64,000 nucleotides of DNA from an uncultured Glaciecola sp. (GTDB taxonomy: Bacteria; Pseudomonadota; Gammaproteobacteria; Enterobacterales; Alteromonadaceae): contig CANMCE010000001.1 in NCBI GenBank assembly GCA_947496235.1, positions 372,001 to 436,000 of the forward strand. Reading direction: 5' to 3'. The position numbers and the translations under genes are program-made. Positions 47,612 to 57,660 of the stretch are shown here, piece after piece. Under the pieces are notes generated by a model. That model saw only the letters and a program-made list of their open reading frames with translations, was not told the DNA's origin and made no database searches. Numbering within the stretch: position 1 is the first letter of the stretch; each line of letters begins with the position of its first letter.

Positions 47612-48218
47612 TGGCCATAGCCTCTATCCAACACCAAACCTGGTATTTATTGGCAATTAAGGATGCCGCAATAAAGCATAATGTAAAGCCAATGTACGCC
47701 CAGAAAGCGATGCCTAATACTATGTCAGCCAATTCAATAACCTTAATTAAAGCCACCAAAACGCCTATGATAAACACATCTGCCATTGCCCAAGGAATTA
47801 GCCGTGTTAGCAACTTTGCACAGGTTAATGATGCTCTATAAGGCAATAGCGCATTTTTTCCCATCAATAGTAATATCAAGCATATGAGATAGATGAAAGG
47901 AACGGCCAAAATAAAAGCTAATACCAAAAATCCTAGCAACCAAAAACCTTGCAAAAACAAATCGAAGGACGCTTCGGTTATGGTTATTGTGCGTAGTACG
48001 CCCGAGGCTTCAAAGGTTAAAAAAGGAAACAAATTCGCTACTGCAAATAAAATTAACGCGGTAACGCTGTATGCAAAACACTTTTGTGACGCATGAATTT
48101 GATTTTCAAACAAAAAACTATGACAACGAGGACAATAAACCCGTTGATGAGGTAACAGATCGTCTGGTGTTTTAACCACCAAGTCACAATGTGAACATGC
48201 AATCTGTTTTAATGCCAT
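47604..48218 (-). CDS. PqiA-like inner-membrane protein, first half
   Basis: A 204-residue PqiA domain protein with a zinc-ribbon (CSHCDLVVKT and YCPRCHSFLF) and four membrane helices. NLFPFLTFEASG and RLIPWAMADVFIIGVLVALIK are PqiA family blocks. It is the first gene of the pqiA-pqiA-pqiB-pqiC operon and corresponds to the N-terminal half of E. coli PqiA. The 3' end overlaps the second-half gene by 8 bp in another frame, so this is a true split rather than a frameshift within one domain. Confidence 0.85.
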   Translation of the reverse strand: MALKQIACSHCDLVVKTPDDLLPHQRVYCPRCHSFLFENQIHASQKCFAYSVTALILFAVANLFPFLTFEASGVLRTITITEASFDLFLQGFWLLGFLVLAFILAVPFIYLICLILLLMGKNALLPYRASLTCAKLLTRLIPWAMADVFIIGVLVALIKVIELADIVLGIAFWAYIGFTLCFIAASLIANKYQVWCWIEAMAND

Positions 48219-48341
48219 AACTTGATAATTAAACCTGAAATTTCAATATATTGCTGATGAAAATATAACAGGCTGAGGATATGCATTCAATCTGATAATA
48301 AGTCGAAACGAAATTGATATTAAATTGATTTAAGATGCAGA

Positions 48342-48376
48342 TAAAAAAAACAACCGCTTATTGCGGTTGTTTTTTG
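48342..48376 (-). terminator. Terminator after dnaJ
   Basis: AACAACCGC (48349-48357), loop TTATT, GCGGTTGTT (48363-48371), flanked by A8 and T6, so it can act in both directions. It lies just after the dnaJ stop. Confidence 0.88.
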
Positions 48377-48394
48377 GACTTGGTTTTGTGAACT

Positions 48395-49522
48395 CTAGTT
48401 AGTTAGATCATCGAAAAACTTTTTCACACCATCAAAGAAACCTTTTTCTTTTGGTCTGTGCTTTTCTGACGAGCCTTTCATCGTTGCTTCAAACTCTTCT
48501 AACAATTCACGCTGTTTAGATGACAAATTCACCGGTGTTTCCAGTACCACTTTGCAGATCAAGTCTCCAACGGCGCCACTGCGAACTGATTTGACCCCTT
48601 TCCCACGCATTCTAAACATCTTACCCGTTTGGGTTTCTGGTGTAATTTTCAGTTTTACTTTACCGTCGAGCGTTGGCACTTCAATCTCACCGCCTAGCGC
48701 AGCTGTGGTAAAGCCCACTGGGACTTCACAGTACAGATTGTTTCCATCGCGCGTGAAGATGTCATGGTCGCGAACATGCACTTGAACGTACAAATCACCT
48801 GCTGGAGCACCGTTCTCGCCGGCTTCACCTTCACCTGTTAAACGAATTCTGTCTCCGGTATCAACACCTGCAGGTACTTTAACTGAAAGAGTTTTGGTCT
48901 TTTCGACACGCCCCTGACCACGACAGGAATTACAGGGATCAGAAACAATCTTACCTTTACCCGAACAAGTTGGACAGGTTTGTTGAACCGCAAAGAAGCC
49001 CTGACGCATCTGCACTTGGCCATTGCCTTTACAGGTTGGACAGGTTGTTGGTGATGTACCCTTTTTAGCACCCGATCCATGACAAACTTCACATTCAACC
49101 AAGGTTGGAACACGAATTTCGACTTCTTTACCTCTAACGGCTTCTTCAAGCGTCATTTCAAGGTTATAGCGTAAATCAGCCCCTTGTCTGGCTCGACTTT
49201 GACGGCCTCTACCGCCACCAAAAATATCACCAAAAACATCACCGAAGATATCACCAAAATCGGCGCCACCACCGTAGCCTCCGCCACCTCTGTTAGGATC
49301 GACACCGGCATGACCATACTGATCATAAGCTGCGCGCTTACGTTCATCTGTTAAGATTTCATAGGCTTCTTGAATTTCTTTAAATTTTTCTTCCAGCGCT
49401 TTATCACCAGAGGTTCGATCTGGATGATATTTCATGGCTAGCTTCTTATACGCTTTTTTAATATCGCGTTCGCTAGCGCTTTTGCTGACGCCTAATACTT
49501 CGTAATAATCTCTTTTGGACAT
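48395..49522 (-). CDS. dnaJ: Chaperone protein DnaJ
   Basis: A 375-residue Hsp40 co-chaperone that stimulates DnaK ATPase and delivers substrates. The J domain begins KRDYYEVLG with HPD in [10 protein letters not shown] glycine-rich linker (about 75-110) follows, then four CxxCxGxG-type zinc motifs ([32 protein letters not shown]) and the C-terminal substrate-binding domain. The ATG at 49522 is used; a start at 49537 would add MGCGC, which is unlikely. It lies downstream of dnaK after a 144-bp gap with a hairpin. Confidence 0.97.
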   Translation of the reverse strand: MSKRDYYEVLGVSKSASERDIKKAYKKLAMKYHPDRTSGDKALEEKFKEIQEAYEILTDERKRAAYDQYGHAGVDPNRGGGGYGGGADFGDIFGDVFGDIFGGGRGRQSRARQGADLRYNLEMTLEEAVRGKEVEIRVPTLVECEVCHGSGAKKGTSPTTCPTCKGNGQVQMRQGFFAVQQTCPTCSGKGKIVSDPCNSCRGQGRVEKTKTLSVKVPAGVDTGDRIRLTGEGEAGENGAPAGDLYVQVHVRDHDIFTRDGNNLYCEVPVGFTTAALGGEIEVPTLDGKVKLKITPETQTGKMFRMRGKGVKSVRSGAVGDLICKVVLETPVNLSSKQRELLEEFEATMKGSSEKHRPKEKGFFDGVKKFFDDLTN

Positions 49523-49599
49523 ACACCCACATCCCACTTAGTGTGGTATTGAAACTGTTTAACAATACCTTTCGAATATCTTAGTTTTTACAACAAACA

Positions 49600-49624
49600 G
49601 GCGCAAACTGCTACCAGTTGCGCC
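49600..49624 (-). terminator. Hairpin between dnaK and dnaJ (partial terminator)
   Basis: GGCGCAAACTG (49600-49610) pairs with CAGTTGCGCC (49615-49624) with one bulged base. On the - strand it is followed by TGTTTGTTGT. It may lower dnaJ expression relative to dnaK; no separate sigma-32 box for dnaJ was found in the gap. Confidence 0.6.
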
Positions 49625-49666
49625 CGCTTATGCTGTTAAGACAGTCGCCACTGCCTATGACGATAC

Positions 49667-51592
49667 TTATTTTTTATCGTCATTTACCTCTTCAAACTCA
49701 GCATCTACAACATCATCATCTGCTTTACCAGCACTGCTTTGCTGTTCTGCTGATGGATCCTGTGCTTGAGCTTGCGCTTTCGCTTGAGCAATTTCCATTA
49801 ACTTCTGAGAAGCTTGAATTAATGCTTGAGTTTTCTCTTCAATGGCTTCTAGATCATCACCTTTACGTGCTGTTTCTAGATCATTGATTGCAGCTTCAAT
49901 TGCTTCTTTGTCGCTAGAATCAAGTGCGTCACCTGCTTCTTCAACCTGAGTACGAGTACCGTGAATCAGACCATCAGCTTGGTTACGCGCTGTAACTAGC
50001 TTTTCAAACTTAGCGTCTGCGTCTTTGTTCGCTTCAGCATCTTGAACCATTTTTTCTATTTCAGAATCAGATAGTCCAGATGACGCTTGAATGGTAATTT
50101 TCTGCTCTTTACCTGTATCTTTGTCTTTAGCAGATACATGCAATATACCGTCAGCATCAATATCAAACGAAACTTCAATTTGTGGCGTTCCACGCGGTGC
50201 AGGGCGAATACCTTCTAAGTTAAATTGACCTAGAGATTTGTTCCCAGCTGCTTGCTTACGTTCACCTTGAAGCACGTGTACAGTTACCGCAGATTGGTTA
50301 TCTTCCGCTGTTGAGAAGGTTTGAGATTTCTTAGTAGGAATCGTCGTATTTTTCTCAATTAATGCGGTCATAACGCCACCCATTGTCTCAATACCTAGAG
50401 ACAGAGGTGTAACGTCTAATAAAAGAACGTCTTTAACATCACCGGCTAAAACACCACCTTGAATTGCCGCACCAGTGGCTACAGCTTCATCAGGGTTAAC
50501 ATCTTTACGTGGCTCTTTACCAAAGAACTCAGCAACATATTTTTGCACCAATGGCATACGTGTTTGACCACCTACCAAAATGATGTCGTTAATATCGCTT
50601 ACTGACAAATCAGCGTCCGCAAGTGCTTGTTTAACTGGTTCAAGGGATTTTTTCACCATGTCTTCAACTAAAGACTCTAACTTAGCACGGGTTACTTTGA
50701 TCGCTAAGTGCTTAGGACCAGAAGCATCAGCCGTGATGTAAGGTAGGTTAACTTCAGTTTGTTGTGCTGAAGATAACTCAATTTTCGCTTTCTCACCGGC
50801 TTCTTTTAAACGCTGCATAGCAAGAGGATCTTTACGTAAATCTACGCCTTGATCTTTCTTAAATTCATCCACTAAGTAAGTGATCATTCGGTTATCGAAA
50901 TCTTCACCACCTAAGTGAGTATCACCGTTTGTAGCTAGTACTTCAAACGTGTGTTCGCCGTCAACTTCGTCAATTTCAATGATAGAGATATCAAATGTAC
51001 CACCACCAAGGTCATAAACGGCTACTACGTTGTCGCCTTGCTTTTTATCCATACCGTATGCAAGTGCAGCTGCGGTTGGTTCGTTAATAATACGCTTAAC
51101 TTCTAAACCAGCAATTCGGCCAGCGTCTTTAGTTGCTTGACGTTGAGAGTCATTAAAGTAAGCAGGTACAGTGATTACTGCAGCTGTTACTGGCTCACCT
51201 AAATAATCTTCCGCTGTTTTCTTCATTTTCTTAAGAACTTCAGCAGAAATCTGTGGTGGTGCCATTTTCTCATTGTTGGCTTCTACCCAAGCATCACCGT
51301 TGTCAGCTTTCACAATTTTGAACGGCATGATGTCAATATCACGCTGAACTTCTTTGTCTTCAAAACGACGTCCAATCAAACGCTTAATCGCAAAAAGCGT
51401 GTTGTTTGGGTTGGTTACTGCTTGACGTTTTGCCGGTTGACCAACCAACGTCTCTCCATCTTGCGTGTATGCAATGATAGAAGGGGTTGTGCGGTCACCC
51501 TCGGCGTTTTCAATTACTTTTGCTTTGTCGCCGTCGAGTACGGCAACACATGAATTAGTTGTACCTAAATCGATACCGATTATCTTACCCAT
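49667..51592 (-). CDS. dnaK: Chaperone protein DnaK (Hsp70)
   Basis: A 641-residue Hsp70 chaperone. The ATPase domain opens with [14 protein letters not shown] and has the [13 protein letters not shown] phosphate loop and [13 protein letters not shown]. The linker [15 protein letters not shown] leads to the beta-sandwich substrate domain, and a helical lid and acidic EVNDDKK tail close the protein. The length is that of E. coli DnaK (638). GGAG lies 8 bp before the ATG. A sigma-32 promoter lies just upstream, in addition to possible readthrough from grpE. Confidence 0.98.
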   Translation of the reverse strand: MGKIIGIDLGTTNSCVAVLDGDKAKVIENAEGDRTTPSIIAYTQDGETLVGQPAKRQAVTNPNNTLFAIKRLIGRRFEDKEVQRDIDIMPFKIVKADNGDAWVEANNEKMAPPQISAEVLKKMKKTAEDYLGEPVTAAVITVPAYFNDSQRQATKDAGRIAGLEVKRIINEPTAAALAYGMDKKQGDNVVAVYDLGGGTFDISIIEIDEVDGEHTFEVLATNGDTHLGGEDFDNRMITYLVDEFKKDQGVDLRKDPLAMQRLKEAGEKAKIELSSAQQTEVNLPYITADASGPKHLAIKVTRAKLESLVEDMVKKSLEPVKQALADADLSVSDINDIILVGGQTRMPLVQKYVAEFFGKEPRKDVNPDEAVATGAAIQGGVLAGDVKDVLLLDVTPLSLGIETMGGVMTALIEKNTTIPTKKSQTFSTAEDNQSAVTVHVLQGERKQAAGNKSLGQFNLEGIRPAPRGTPQIEVSFDIDADGILHVSAKDKDTGKEQKITIQASSGLSDSEIEKMVQDAEANKDADAKFEKLVTARNQADGLIHGTRTQVEEAGDALDSSDKEAIEAAINDLETARKGDDLEAIEEKTQALIQASQKLMEIAQAKAQAQAQDPSAEQQSSAGKADDDVVDAEFEEVNDDKK

Positions 51593-51626
51593 GTATATAT
51601 CTCCAGAAACTATTCGTTGCTAATCT

Positions 51627-51653
51627 ATGTGGGGTTAATAACCCCTTTTTCAA
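51627..51653 (-). promoter_or_regulatory. Sigma-32 heat-shock promoter for dnaK
   Basis: On the - strand TTGAAA (51653-51648), a 13-bp spacer, and CCCCACAT (51634-51627), against the heat-shock consensus CTTGAA-N13/14-CCCCATNT. The spacer and -10 also form GGGGTTA-T-TAACCCC, a perfect inverted repeat, which could fold as a hairpin that ends grpE transcripts. Confidence 0.8.
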
Positions 51654-51683
51654 TAGGTGTATTACAGATTTATTGCAAAAAAT

Positions 51684-52325
51684 TTAAGCAGTAGTATCTA
51701 CGCCTTCACTTGGTGCTCTTGATACCATCACCATTGCAGGTCTTAATAATCTACCGTTAATTAAATAGCCTTTTTGCATAACAGCTATCACCGTATTTGG
51801 CGCGACATCCGCTGACTCTTGCATTGACATTGCCTGATGATGTTCAGGATTAAAAGCTTCCCCTTGAGGGTCAATCACTTCAATGCCAAATTTTTCTATG
51901 CTAGCCATAAAGCTCTTGTGAGTTAGCTCAACCCCTTCTAATAAAGGTTTAACTGCCTCGTTTTCAGCATCCGCTGACATTGTTGCTCGCTCAAGATTGT
52001 CGATTACCGACAATAATTCACCAGCAAATCTTTCCAATGCAAACTTGCGTGCTTTTTCTACGTCTTGCTCTGCGCGTTTGCGTACATTATCTGACTCTGC
52101 AATGGCGCGAATAACGCGATCTTTTTGCTCGTCAATCGTACGTTTGGCTTCTTCCAATTCCGCTTCGAGGGATTGAATTTGTGCCTGTTCAACCGTTAAA
52201 CCGTCTACATTCTGCTGCGTATCCTGGTTCTCAGTTTCGTTTGAATCAGCCTCATTCACTTCAGGTTGTTCTACTGAATCTGTCGCCTGATCTTGCGTTT
52301 GTTCGTGCTCTTGGTCTTTACTCAT
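51684..52325 (-). CDS. grpE: Nucleotide exchange factor GrpE
   Basis: A 213-residue ADP-release factor for DnaK. A long acidic, Gln/Glu-rich N-terminal tail (about 1-50) leads to the coiled coil (about 50-110, with [24 protein letters not shown]), then the head domain with the family block [21 protein letters not shown]. The length is close to E. coli GrpE (197). It is transcribed toward dnaK from its own heat-shock promoter, giving the order grpE-dnaK-dnaJ. Confidence 0.96.
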   Translation of the reverse strand: MSKDQEHEQTQDQATDSVEQPEVNEADSNETENQDTQQNVDGLTVEQAQIQSLEAELEEAKRTIDEQKDRVIRAIAESDNVRKRAEQDVEKARKFALERFAGELLSVIDNLERATMSADAENEAVKPLLEGVELTHKSFMASIEKFGIEVIDPQGEAFNPEHHQAMSMQESADVAPNTVIAVMQKGYLINGRLLRPAMVMVSRAPSEGVDTTA

Positions 52326-52386
52326 TTATCACTCCGGTTTCATGAGTGTGTTTAATCAACTGGGTTTTTGCTTACAATGCTGGCTA

Positions 52387-52414
52387 TAATGGGGATAGAT
52401 CCTATGGGTTCAAG
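52387..52414 (-). promoter_or_regulatory. Sigma-32 heat-shock promoter for grpE
   Basis: On the - strand CTTGAA (52414-52409), 14-bp spacer, CCCCATTA (52394-52387), an almost perfect RpoH promoter. It lies about 60 bp upstream of the grpE ATG and close to the divergent kinase gene start at 52449. Confidence 0.85.
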
Positions 52415-52448
52415 ACAATAATTAAAAAAATTTTTAGAGCTGCAAAAA

Positions 52449-55400
52449 ATGTTTTCAATTTGGACAGTAAGTGCAATCACACTTGTATATTTGGTTTTTT
52501 TGTTTGCCATAGCGCGTTGGGGGAATCGACAGCAAAAACTGTCCAAAAATGTATATTCACTCTCTTTGGGGGTGCATTGCACGTCTTGGGCATTTTTTGG
52601 TACCGCTACTCAAGCCAGTGAATTTGGTTGGCCTTTGGTGCCTACATATCTTGGTTGTATTTTGGTGATGTTTTTTGGGGTTAATTTTTATAAAAAAGTC
52701 GCCCTTTTGTGTCAGCAGCATCAAATCAGTTCGCTTTCCGAATTTATTGGGATTCGATTTCATCACTCCAACAGCATTGCTGGCATTATAGTCGCTATTT
52801 GTATCATTGGCGTAATTCCCTATATTGCCCTTCAGCTTGACGCAATATCAATGGCGGTTGCACTCCTTACCGATACTGGAGAGACTGGCAGGTTTTCTAT
52901 CAGCTTTTACATCACAGTGACCATGGCATTATTTGCTGTTTTATACGGTCATAGAACCCTTGATTTGACCCAAAAACACCAAGGTTTGATGTACACATTA
53001 GCGTTTGAAAGCATTGTTAAATTGGTAGGGTTGGCAATAGTAGGTATTTTTGTAGTTTACGTGCTGCACGACGGAGTTTTCGACTTATTTTCTCAGGCAC
53101 TTAAAACCCCATCTATAAATGAAAGTTTAACCCAACCCTTTGCTTTTTTAGTTTTCGCTAGCCACGTGTTATTGGGAATATGTGCTATGTTCTGTCTTCC
53201 TCGCCAATTTCACGTAAATTTTATTGAAAACAGGAATACCGAAGAAATTGATAGAGCCAGATGGTTATTTCCTATCTATTTATCGTTAATGAGCATTTTT
53301 GTATTACCTATTGCCGTTGCAGGAGACTTAGCGTTTTTAGGGCAATCTGGCATCAATGCTGACCGTTATGTGCTCTTGTTGCCGCAAAAATACGATGCTC
53401 CAATCATTAGTATTGTCGGTTTCTTAGGAGGTTTGGCCGCTTCTACTAGTATGGTAATTGTCGCCACATTAGCATTAAGTAATATGGTAAACACTAGCTT
53501 AATAATGCCAATTTGGTTAAAAACGCGCAGATTACACAAAGCTCAACCTAACCTCAGTAGCAAACAATTACTTAGAACACGTCAATTCAGCATTGCTGCT
53601 TTGGTATTTATCGCCTACTTATATCATGTTCAGATTAGTCAAACCGCTCCTTTGGTGAAATCTGGCACCATAGCATTAGCGCTGTTATCGCAAATATTCC
53701 CTGCTATTTTATTTTCGGTTTATTGGGACCGTGTAAATAAAGTGGGCATCATGTTAGGCCTAGGATTAGGCGTCACTATTGTCATAGTTAATATGGTGTA
53801 CCCAGCAGTTGTGGCCAGTTATTACTTTGCGCCTCAGCCAACGGATGAAGCATTCGCTTATGCCATCTTTTTATCGCTAGCTGTTAATATCTTTGTTATC
53901 GCTCTCACCAGTGTGATTTTTCCAAACACCAAATTACATCCATTCATGCGGCAAAAATTGGTCACCACGGGTCTGCAAATCACACCTGAAGCATTATTAA
54001 ATTTAGTTGAACCAGTGTTAACAGGTCAGGCAAAAGATGAGTTTAGACAGAAAGTCGAGCGCCAATCTAAACTCAGTTTTGTCGACCCTATCACCATTTT
54101 GCACGCTCAGAGATTGCTTTCAGCAAGATTAGGGGCTGCCAGTGCACAAATTTTACTTAACGCGGTAGCCGACAATAAAAACACTGACCATACTGAAATT
54201 ACCGAATTAGTAGAACAAGCAAGTCAGACTTTTCAGTTTAGGCATGAAGTATTGCAATCGTCTATCGCCAATCTACCCCAAGGTATTTCTGTGGTAGATG
54301 CTGAATTACGTTTGGTTGCATGGAATAAGGCCTATGAAAATCTGTTTCAATATCCCAATGATTTTTTGTCCACCGGTATGCCAATAAAAGACTCCTTGAT
54401 GTTCAATGTAAGTCAGATAACCACAGATGCGACCACCTTGCCAGATGCGGAAGCAATGATTAACCAACGCATCGACTATATTCAAGGTCGCGAGCCATAT
54501 AAAGTTAAGCGGCAATTGAAGTCTGGCAAAGTCTATGAGGTGTCTGGTAGCCCGTTACCCGGTGGTGGCTATATCACTACTTACACTGATATCACTGAGT
54601 ATATGAATATACAAAAAGCCCTTGAGGACTCAAAAACAGAATTAGAGGATCGTGTTCAACAACGTACCCATGAATTGCAATTAGCGAAAAAAGAAGCCGA
54701 AGAAGCCAATGAAAGTAAAACGAAATTTTTGGCCGCTACCGGTCATGACTTAATGCAACCCATAAGCGCTGCTACCTTATTTGCTTCATTGTTAAACGAA
54801 AAATTGCTGGATGAGCAACTTAAAGAGACCAGTCACAATTTGCTAAATTCATTGGAAAATGCTGATCAACAGTTAAGTATGTTGATTGAATTCAGTAAAT
54901 TAGATTCTGGCCGTGTAGTGCCAAGTGAAACTGTATTTCCATTAAATCAAATTTTAAAGAATGTGGTGAATGACTTTAGACTAATGGCACAGAATAAAGG
55001 TATACAACTGCACTTTGTTGAAACTTCTTTATTAATTAGAACGGATAAGCGCTTATTTACCCGAATTGTGCAAAACCTTATGTCGAACGCTGTGCGGTAT
55101 ACTACAACCGGAAAAGTGCTTATAGGTGTTCGTCGCCGTAAAAATAACCGCTGTGAACTTTGTGTCATAGATACAGGCCCTGGTATTGATGAAACCAACC
55201 AAAGACAAATTTTTCAAGAATTTGCCCGCCTCAATCAAACGTCTCATATTCAAGGTTTGGGGCTAGGATTAACCATAGTTGAACGGATGTGTCGCTTATT
55301 GAATATTAAAATTGGGCTAAAAAGTAATGTGTTAAAAGGCAGTTTGTTTAGTTTGGATTTTCAACACTTGGGCAGAGTTACTGAACAAAAGTTTTCAACC

Positions 55401-55793
55401 AAGTTACCAACTTCCGATCGAACTACTCAATTAAAAGACTGTTATATTATGGTGTTGGAAAATGATGAATCAGTGATTACGGCGCTTACTGCTTTGTTAA
55501 CTGAATGGGGATGTAACATTAGTGTGGCACGGCAAAAACGAGAAATCCAAGTCATTCCCGAAAACATTGATTTTATTATTGCAGATTATCATCTAGATAA
55601 CGATGAAAATGGCGTAGATCTTATAGAACATATTAGGTATTGTGCAAATAAACCTATAAAAGCAATTTTATCCAGTGCAGATAGAAGCGATAGCATAAGA
55701 GACTTGGCGAGTACCCATAATCTCGCATACTTACCAAAACCAATTAAGGGACCTGCACTGAAACGCTTGCTACTCAACTTGTTAGCGCGATAA
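52449..55793 (+). CDS. CrbS/MxtR-like hybrid histidine kinase with sodium-solute symporter domain
   Basis: A 1114-residue protein. The N-terminal about 500 residues form roughly 13 membrane helices of a sodium:solute symporter (SSS) fold, followed by PAS (about 594-720), HisKA with the variant ATGHDLMQPISAAT (phospho-His near 764), an ATPase domain (NLMSNAVRYTTTGK, GLGLGLTIVERM) and a C-terminal receiver (Asp in FIIADYHLD, about 1044). This is the architecture of CrbS (Vibrio) and MxtR (Pseudomonas), which control acetate and related carbon metabolism through a LuxR-type regulator. A gene of that type is convergent at 56941-57570. The signal itself is not known from sequence. Confidence 0.85.
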   Translation: MFSIWTVSAITLVYLVFLFAIARWGNRQQKLSKNVYSLSLGVHCTSWAFFGTATQASEFGWPLVPTYLGCILVMFFGVNFYKKVALLCQQHQISSLSEFIGIRFHHSNSIAGIIVAICIIGVIPYIALQLDAISMAVALLTDTGETGRFSISFYITVTMALFAVLYGHRTLDLTQKHQGLMYTLAFESIVKLVGLAIVGIFVVYVLHDGVFDLFSQALKTPSINESLTQPFAFLVFASHVLLGICAMFCLPRQFHVNFIENRNTEEIDRARWLFPIYLSLMSIFVLPIAVAGDLAFLGQSGINADRYVLLLPQKYDAPIISIVGFLGGLAASTSMVIVATLALSNMVNTSLIMPIWLKTRRLHKAQPNLSSKQLLRTRQFSIAALVFIAYLYHVQISQTAPLVKSGTIALALLSQIFPAILFSVYWDRVNKVGIMLGLGLGVTIVIVNMVYPAVVASYYFAPQPTDEAFAYAIFLSLAVNIFVIALTSVIFPNTKLHPFMRQKLVTTGLQITPEALLNLVEPVLTGQAKDEFRQKVERQSKLSFVDPITILHAQRLLSARLGAASAQILLNAVADNKNTDHTEITELVEQASQTFQFRHEVLQSSIANLPQGISVVDAELRLVAWNKAYENLFQYPNDFLSTGMPIKDSLMFNVSQITTDATTLPDAEAMINQRIDYIQGREPYKVKRQLKSGKVYEVSGSPLPGGGYITTYTDITEYMNIQKALEDSKTELEDRVQQRTHELQLAKKEAEEANESKTKFLAATGHDLMQPISAATLFASLLNEKLLDEQLKETSHNLLNSLENADQQLSMLIEFSKLDSGRVVPSETVFPLNQILKNVVNDFRLMAQNKGIQLHFVETSLLIRTDKRLFTRIVQNLMSNAVRYTTTGKVLIGVRRRKNNRCELCVIDTGPGIDETNQRQIFQEFARLNQTSHIQGLGLGLTIVERMCRLLNIKIGLKSNVLKGSLFSLDFQHLGRVTEQKFSTKLPTSDRTTQLKDCYIMVLENDESVITALTALLTEWGCNISVARQKREIQVIPENIDFIIADYHLDNDENGVDLIEHIRYCANKPIKAILSSADRSDSIRDLASTHNLAYLPKPIKGPALKRLLLNLLAR

Positions 55794-55831
55794 CTAGAGC
55801 GTGTTTATCTTAACCTTGTACATGGTGTGAA

Positions 55832-56908
55832 GTGGGAATCCAGAAGTCATCTTACGAAAAACAAATTAATGAAAGCTTTGCAGAACTAGAACAGCAAAGC
55901 GTGCAACTCGTAACTGAAAAATTGCTTCAGCGCCTTTGTCTGTTCGGCGCTTTCTCTCATTTATTTTTTATCTTTTTCTTTGCACTCATTGGTTCACATG
56001 AATTAGCTTTTCTAAATGTCATCAGTGTAACACTATGGGTAATTGCGACTATCCAAAATATGCGCCAGCACCATACTTGGTGCATCCGCTTAATTATAAT
56101 TGAAGTCGTTTTACATTCTTATATTGTTACCTACATGATTGGAATCGCTTATGGTTTTCACTTTTATCTTTGGTCATTGATTGGATTTGTGCTTTCAGGG
56201 CCGATTGGTACATTAAAACAACAGATTAAAATTATCTTGGTGATTATTGTTGGTTTTATAGGTATTTACTTCATGAGTTTATCTAACAATTATGCATTGG
56301 ATGTTACTTCATTAGCACCCTATGCTTACTCGGTAAATTTATTTTTATCTATAATTCCCATAGCCATAGTGGTTTATCACTCACGCAAAAACTCGGCACA
56401 AAGTGCCAAGAGCTTCTTTATTCAAGCGAATACAGATATTGTGACGGGCACCTTTAATCGACTGTACGTTGAAAAATTACTGAAAGAAGCGCAAGAGGGA
56501 TTAACAAGAAGAGGCTTCGATCAATATTCAGTGGTTTTGTGCTCAATACAGAATCTTCATGAATTGAAAGAAACGGAGCAAAACGCTAACGTCGATAAAG
56601 TGCTACAAAACGTCGCCAAAACCATTCAAAGCAACATCCGCGATTCAGATTTAGTAGCAAGATGGCAATTCGACGAATTTATGATTCTGCTTTCTAACGC
56701 TACTCATGAAACTACACTTAAAATAGTAGACAAGATAAAATCCGCGATAGAGCAAGTTAAGGTGCTAAAAGACGATAATAGTGACATAGTGCTAGGTGCG
56801 GCATTCGGTATTGCAGACTCGGCCGGAACTGACGATTTTGATCGCGTAATTATCAAAGCAAATGTTAACTTAATTCAAGCGAAAGCCAAGTTTGTGACTA
56901 AAGACTAG
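55832..56908 (+). CDS. Membrane protein with degenerate GGDEF domain
   Basis: A 358-residue protein. Five or six transmembrane helices fill about residues 35-190. The C-terminal part folds like GGDEF (DIVTGTFNRLYVEKLL replaces DxLTGLxNR), but the active-site loop reads RWQFDEF instead of RxGGDEF, so cyclase activity is unlikely; it might act as a c-di-GMP or GTP sensor. The start is a GTG at 55832, since no in-frame ATG is near. It follows the SSS-kinase gene by 38 bp in the same direction and is probably co-transcribed. Confidence 0.75.
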   Translation: MGIQKSSYEKQINESFAELEQQSVQLVTEKLLQRLCLFGAFSHLFFIFFFALIGSHELAFLNVISVTLWVIATIQNMRQHHTWCIRLIIIEVVLHSYIVTYMIGIAYGFHFYLWSLIGFVLSGPIGTLKQQIKIILVIIVGFIGIYFMSLSNNYALDVTSLAPYAYSVNLFLSIIPIAIVVYHSRKNSAQSAKSFFIQANTDIVTGTFNRLYVEKLLKEAQEGLTRRGFDQYSVVLCSIQNLHELKETEQNANVDKVLQNVAKTIQSNIRDSDLVARWQFDEFMILLSNATHETTLKIVDKIKSAIEQVKVLKDDNSDIVLGAAFGIADSAGTDDFDRVIIKANVNLIQAKAKFVTKD

Positions 56909-56940
56909 AGACTGTTCAACTTTGCTAAGATAAACATCCT

Positions 56941-57570
56941 CTAATCATCTGTTTGCATAATTTGCTTATAAATGACACCTGCTTGAGTTCTGTTAATCAG
57001 CCCCAGCTTGCGCAACACAGCCGAAGCATGTTGTTTCACTGTGGACTCAGAAATACCAAGCTCATAAGCAATTTGTTTATTTAATAGCCCATTTGCCATC
57101 ATATCCAATACACGTAATTGATGAGGTGTAAGTAATTCTAGTTTTCGTAAATACTGGACCTCTTCCTCACTTTGTTCGGCGCTTTCAAAATCTTCAGGCA
57201 ACCAGGTTTCACCTGACATTATTGCCGCAACAGCCGTTTTCAATTTATCCAAATTCAGTGATTTAGGAATAAAACCACTGATACCCACTTGAATTGCCTT
57301 TTGAATAATTCCTGGATTTTGTTCTGCTGAGACAAGGGTAATCAAGGTGTTCGGAAAAAGACTTTTAATCTGTACTAAACCTGCTAAACCATTGGCGTCA
57401 GGCATATTTAAATCGAGAAATACTATGTCGTAATCAGCGTTTGACTCCATTAGTTTGATCGTTGAGGCATAATCAAAAGACTCTTCAACTTCAAAATTAA
57501 GTTCCTGTGTCAGCATCAACAACAAAGCTTGCCTGAAAAGCGGATGGTCATCGGCAATAATTGCTCGCAT
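56941..57570 (-). CDS. LuxR/NarL-type response regulator (CrbR/ErdR-like)
   Basis: A 209-residue regulator. The receiver begins MRAIIADDHPLFRQAL and has phosphoacceptor Asp in IVFLDLNMPDANG (about residue 54). The C-terminal LuxR HTH reads LTPHQLRVLDMMANGLLNKQIAYELGISESTVKQH. The ATG at 57570 is used because an ATG at 57615 would add a tail outside the family and overlap a terminator. It is convergent with the CrbS-like kinase cluster, which makes that kinase the likely partner, as CrbS/CrbR (MxtR/ErdR) pairs. The gene lies immediately downstream of the TonB receptor. Confidence 0.85.
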   Translation of the reverse strand: MRAIIADDHPLFRQALLLMLTQELNFEVEESFDYASTIKLMESNADYDIVFLDLNMPDANGLAGLVQIKSLFPNTLITLVSAEQNPGIIQKAIQVGISGFIPKSLNLDKLKTAVAAIMSGETWLPEDFESAEQSEEEVQYLRKLELLTPHQLRVLDMMANGLLNKQIAYELGISESTVKQHASAVLRKLGLINRTQAGVIYKQIMQTDD

Positions 57571-57619
57571 TTTTAACGTACTACCTTCAAAGTTGGATAA
57601 TTTTTTATCAAACATACTA

Positions 57620-57645
57620 AAAAAGGCGACAGAAGTCGCCTTTTT
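57620..57645 (-). terminator. Terminator after the TonB receptor gene
   Basis: AAAAAGGCGAC (57620-57630), loop AGAA, GTCGCCTTTTT (57635-57645), with T6 on the - strand. It ends the receptor transcript before the regulator gene. Confidence 0.88.
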
Positions 57646-57660
57646 ATCTTAGTCTGTCAA

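Noticed and set aside
49618-49887. Antisense open frame over the 3' end of dnaK, and similar antisense frames over dnaJ and carB
   Set aside because: They mirror the codon structure of well-identified genes, have no ribosome binding site and show repetitive low-complexity products.
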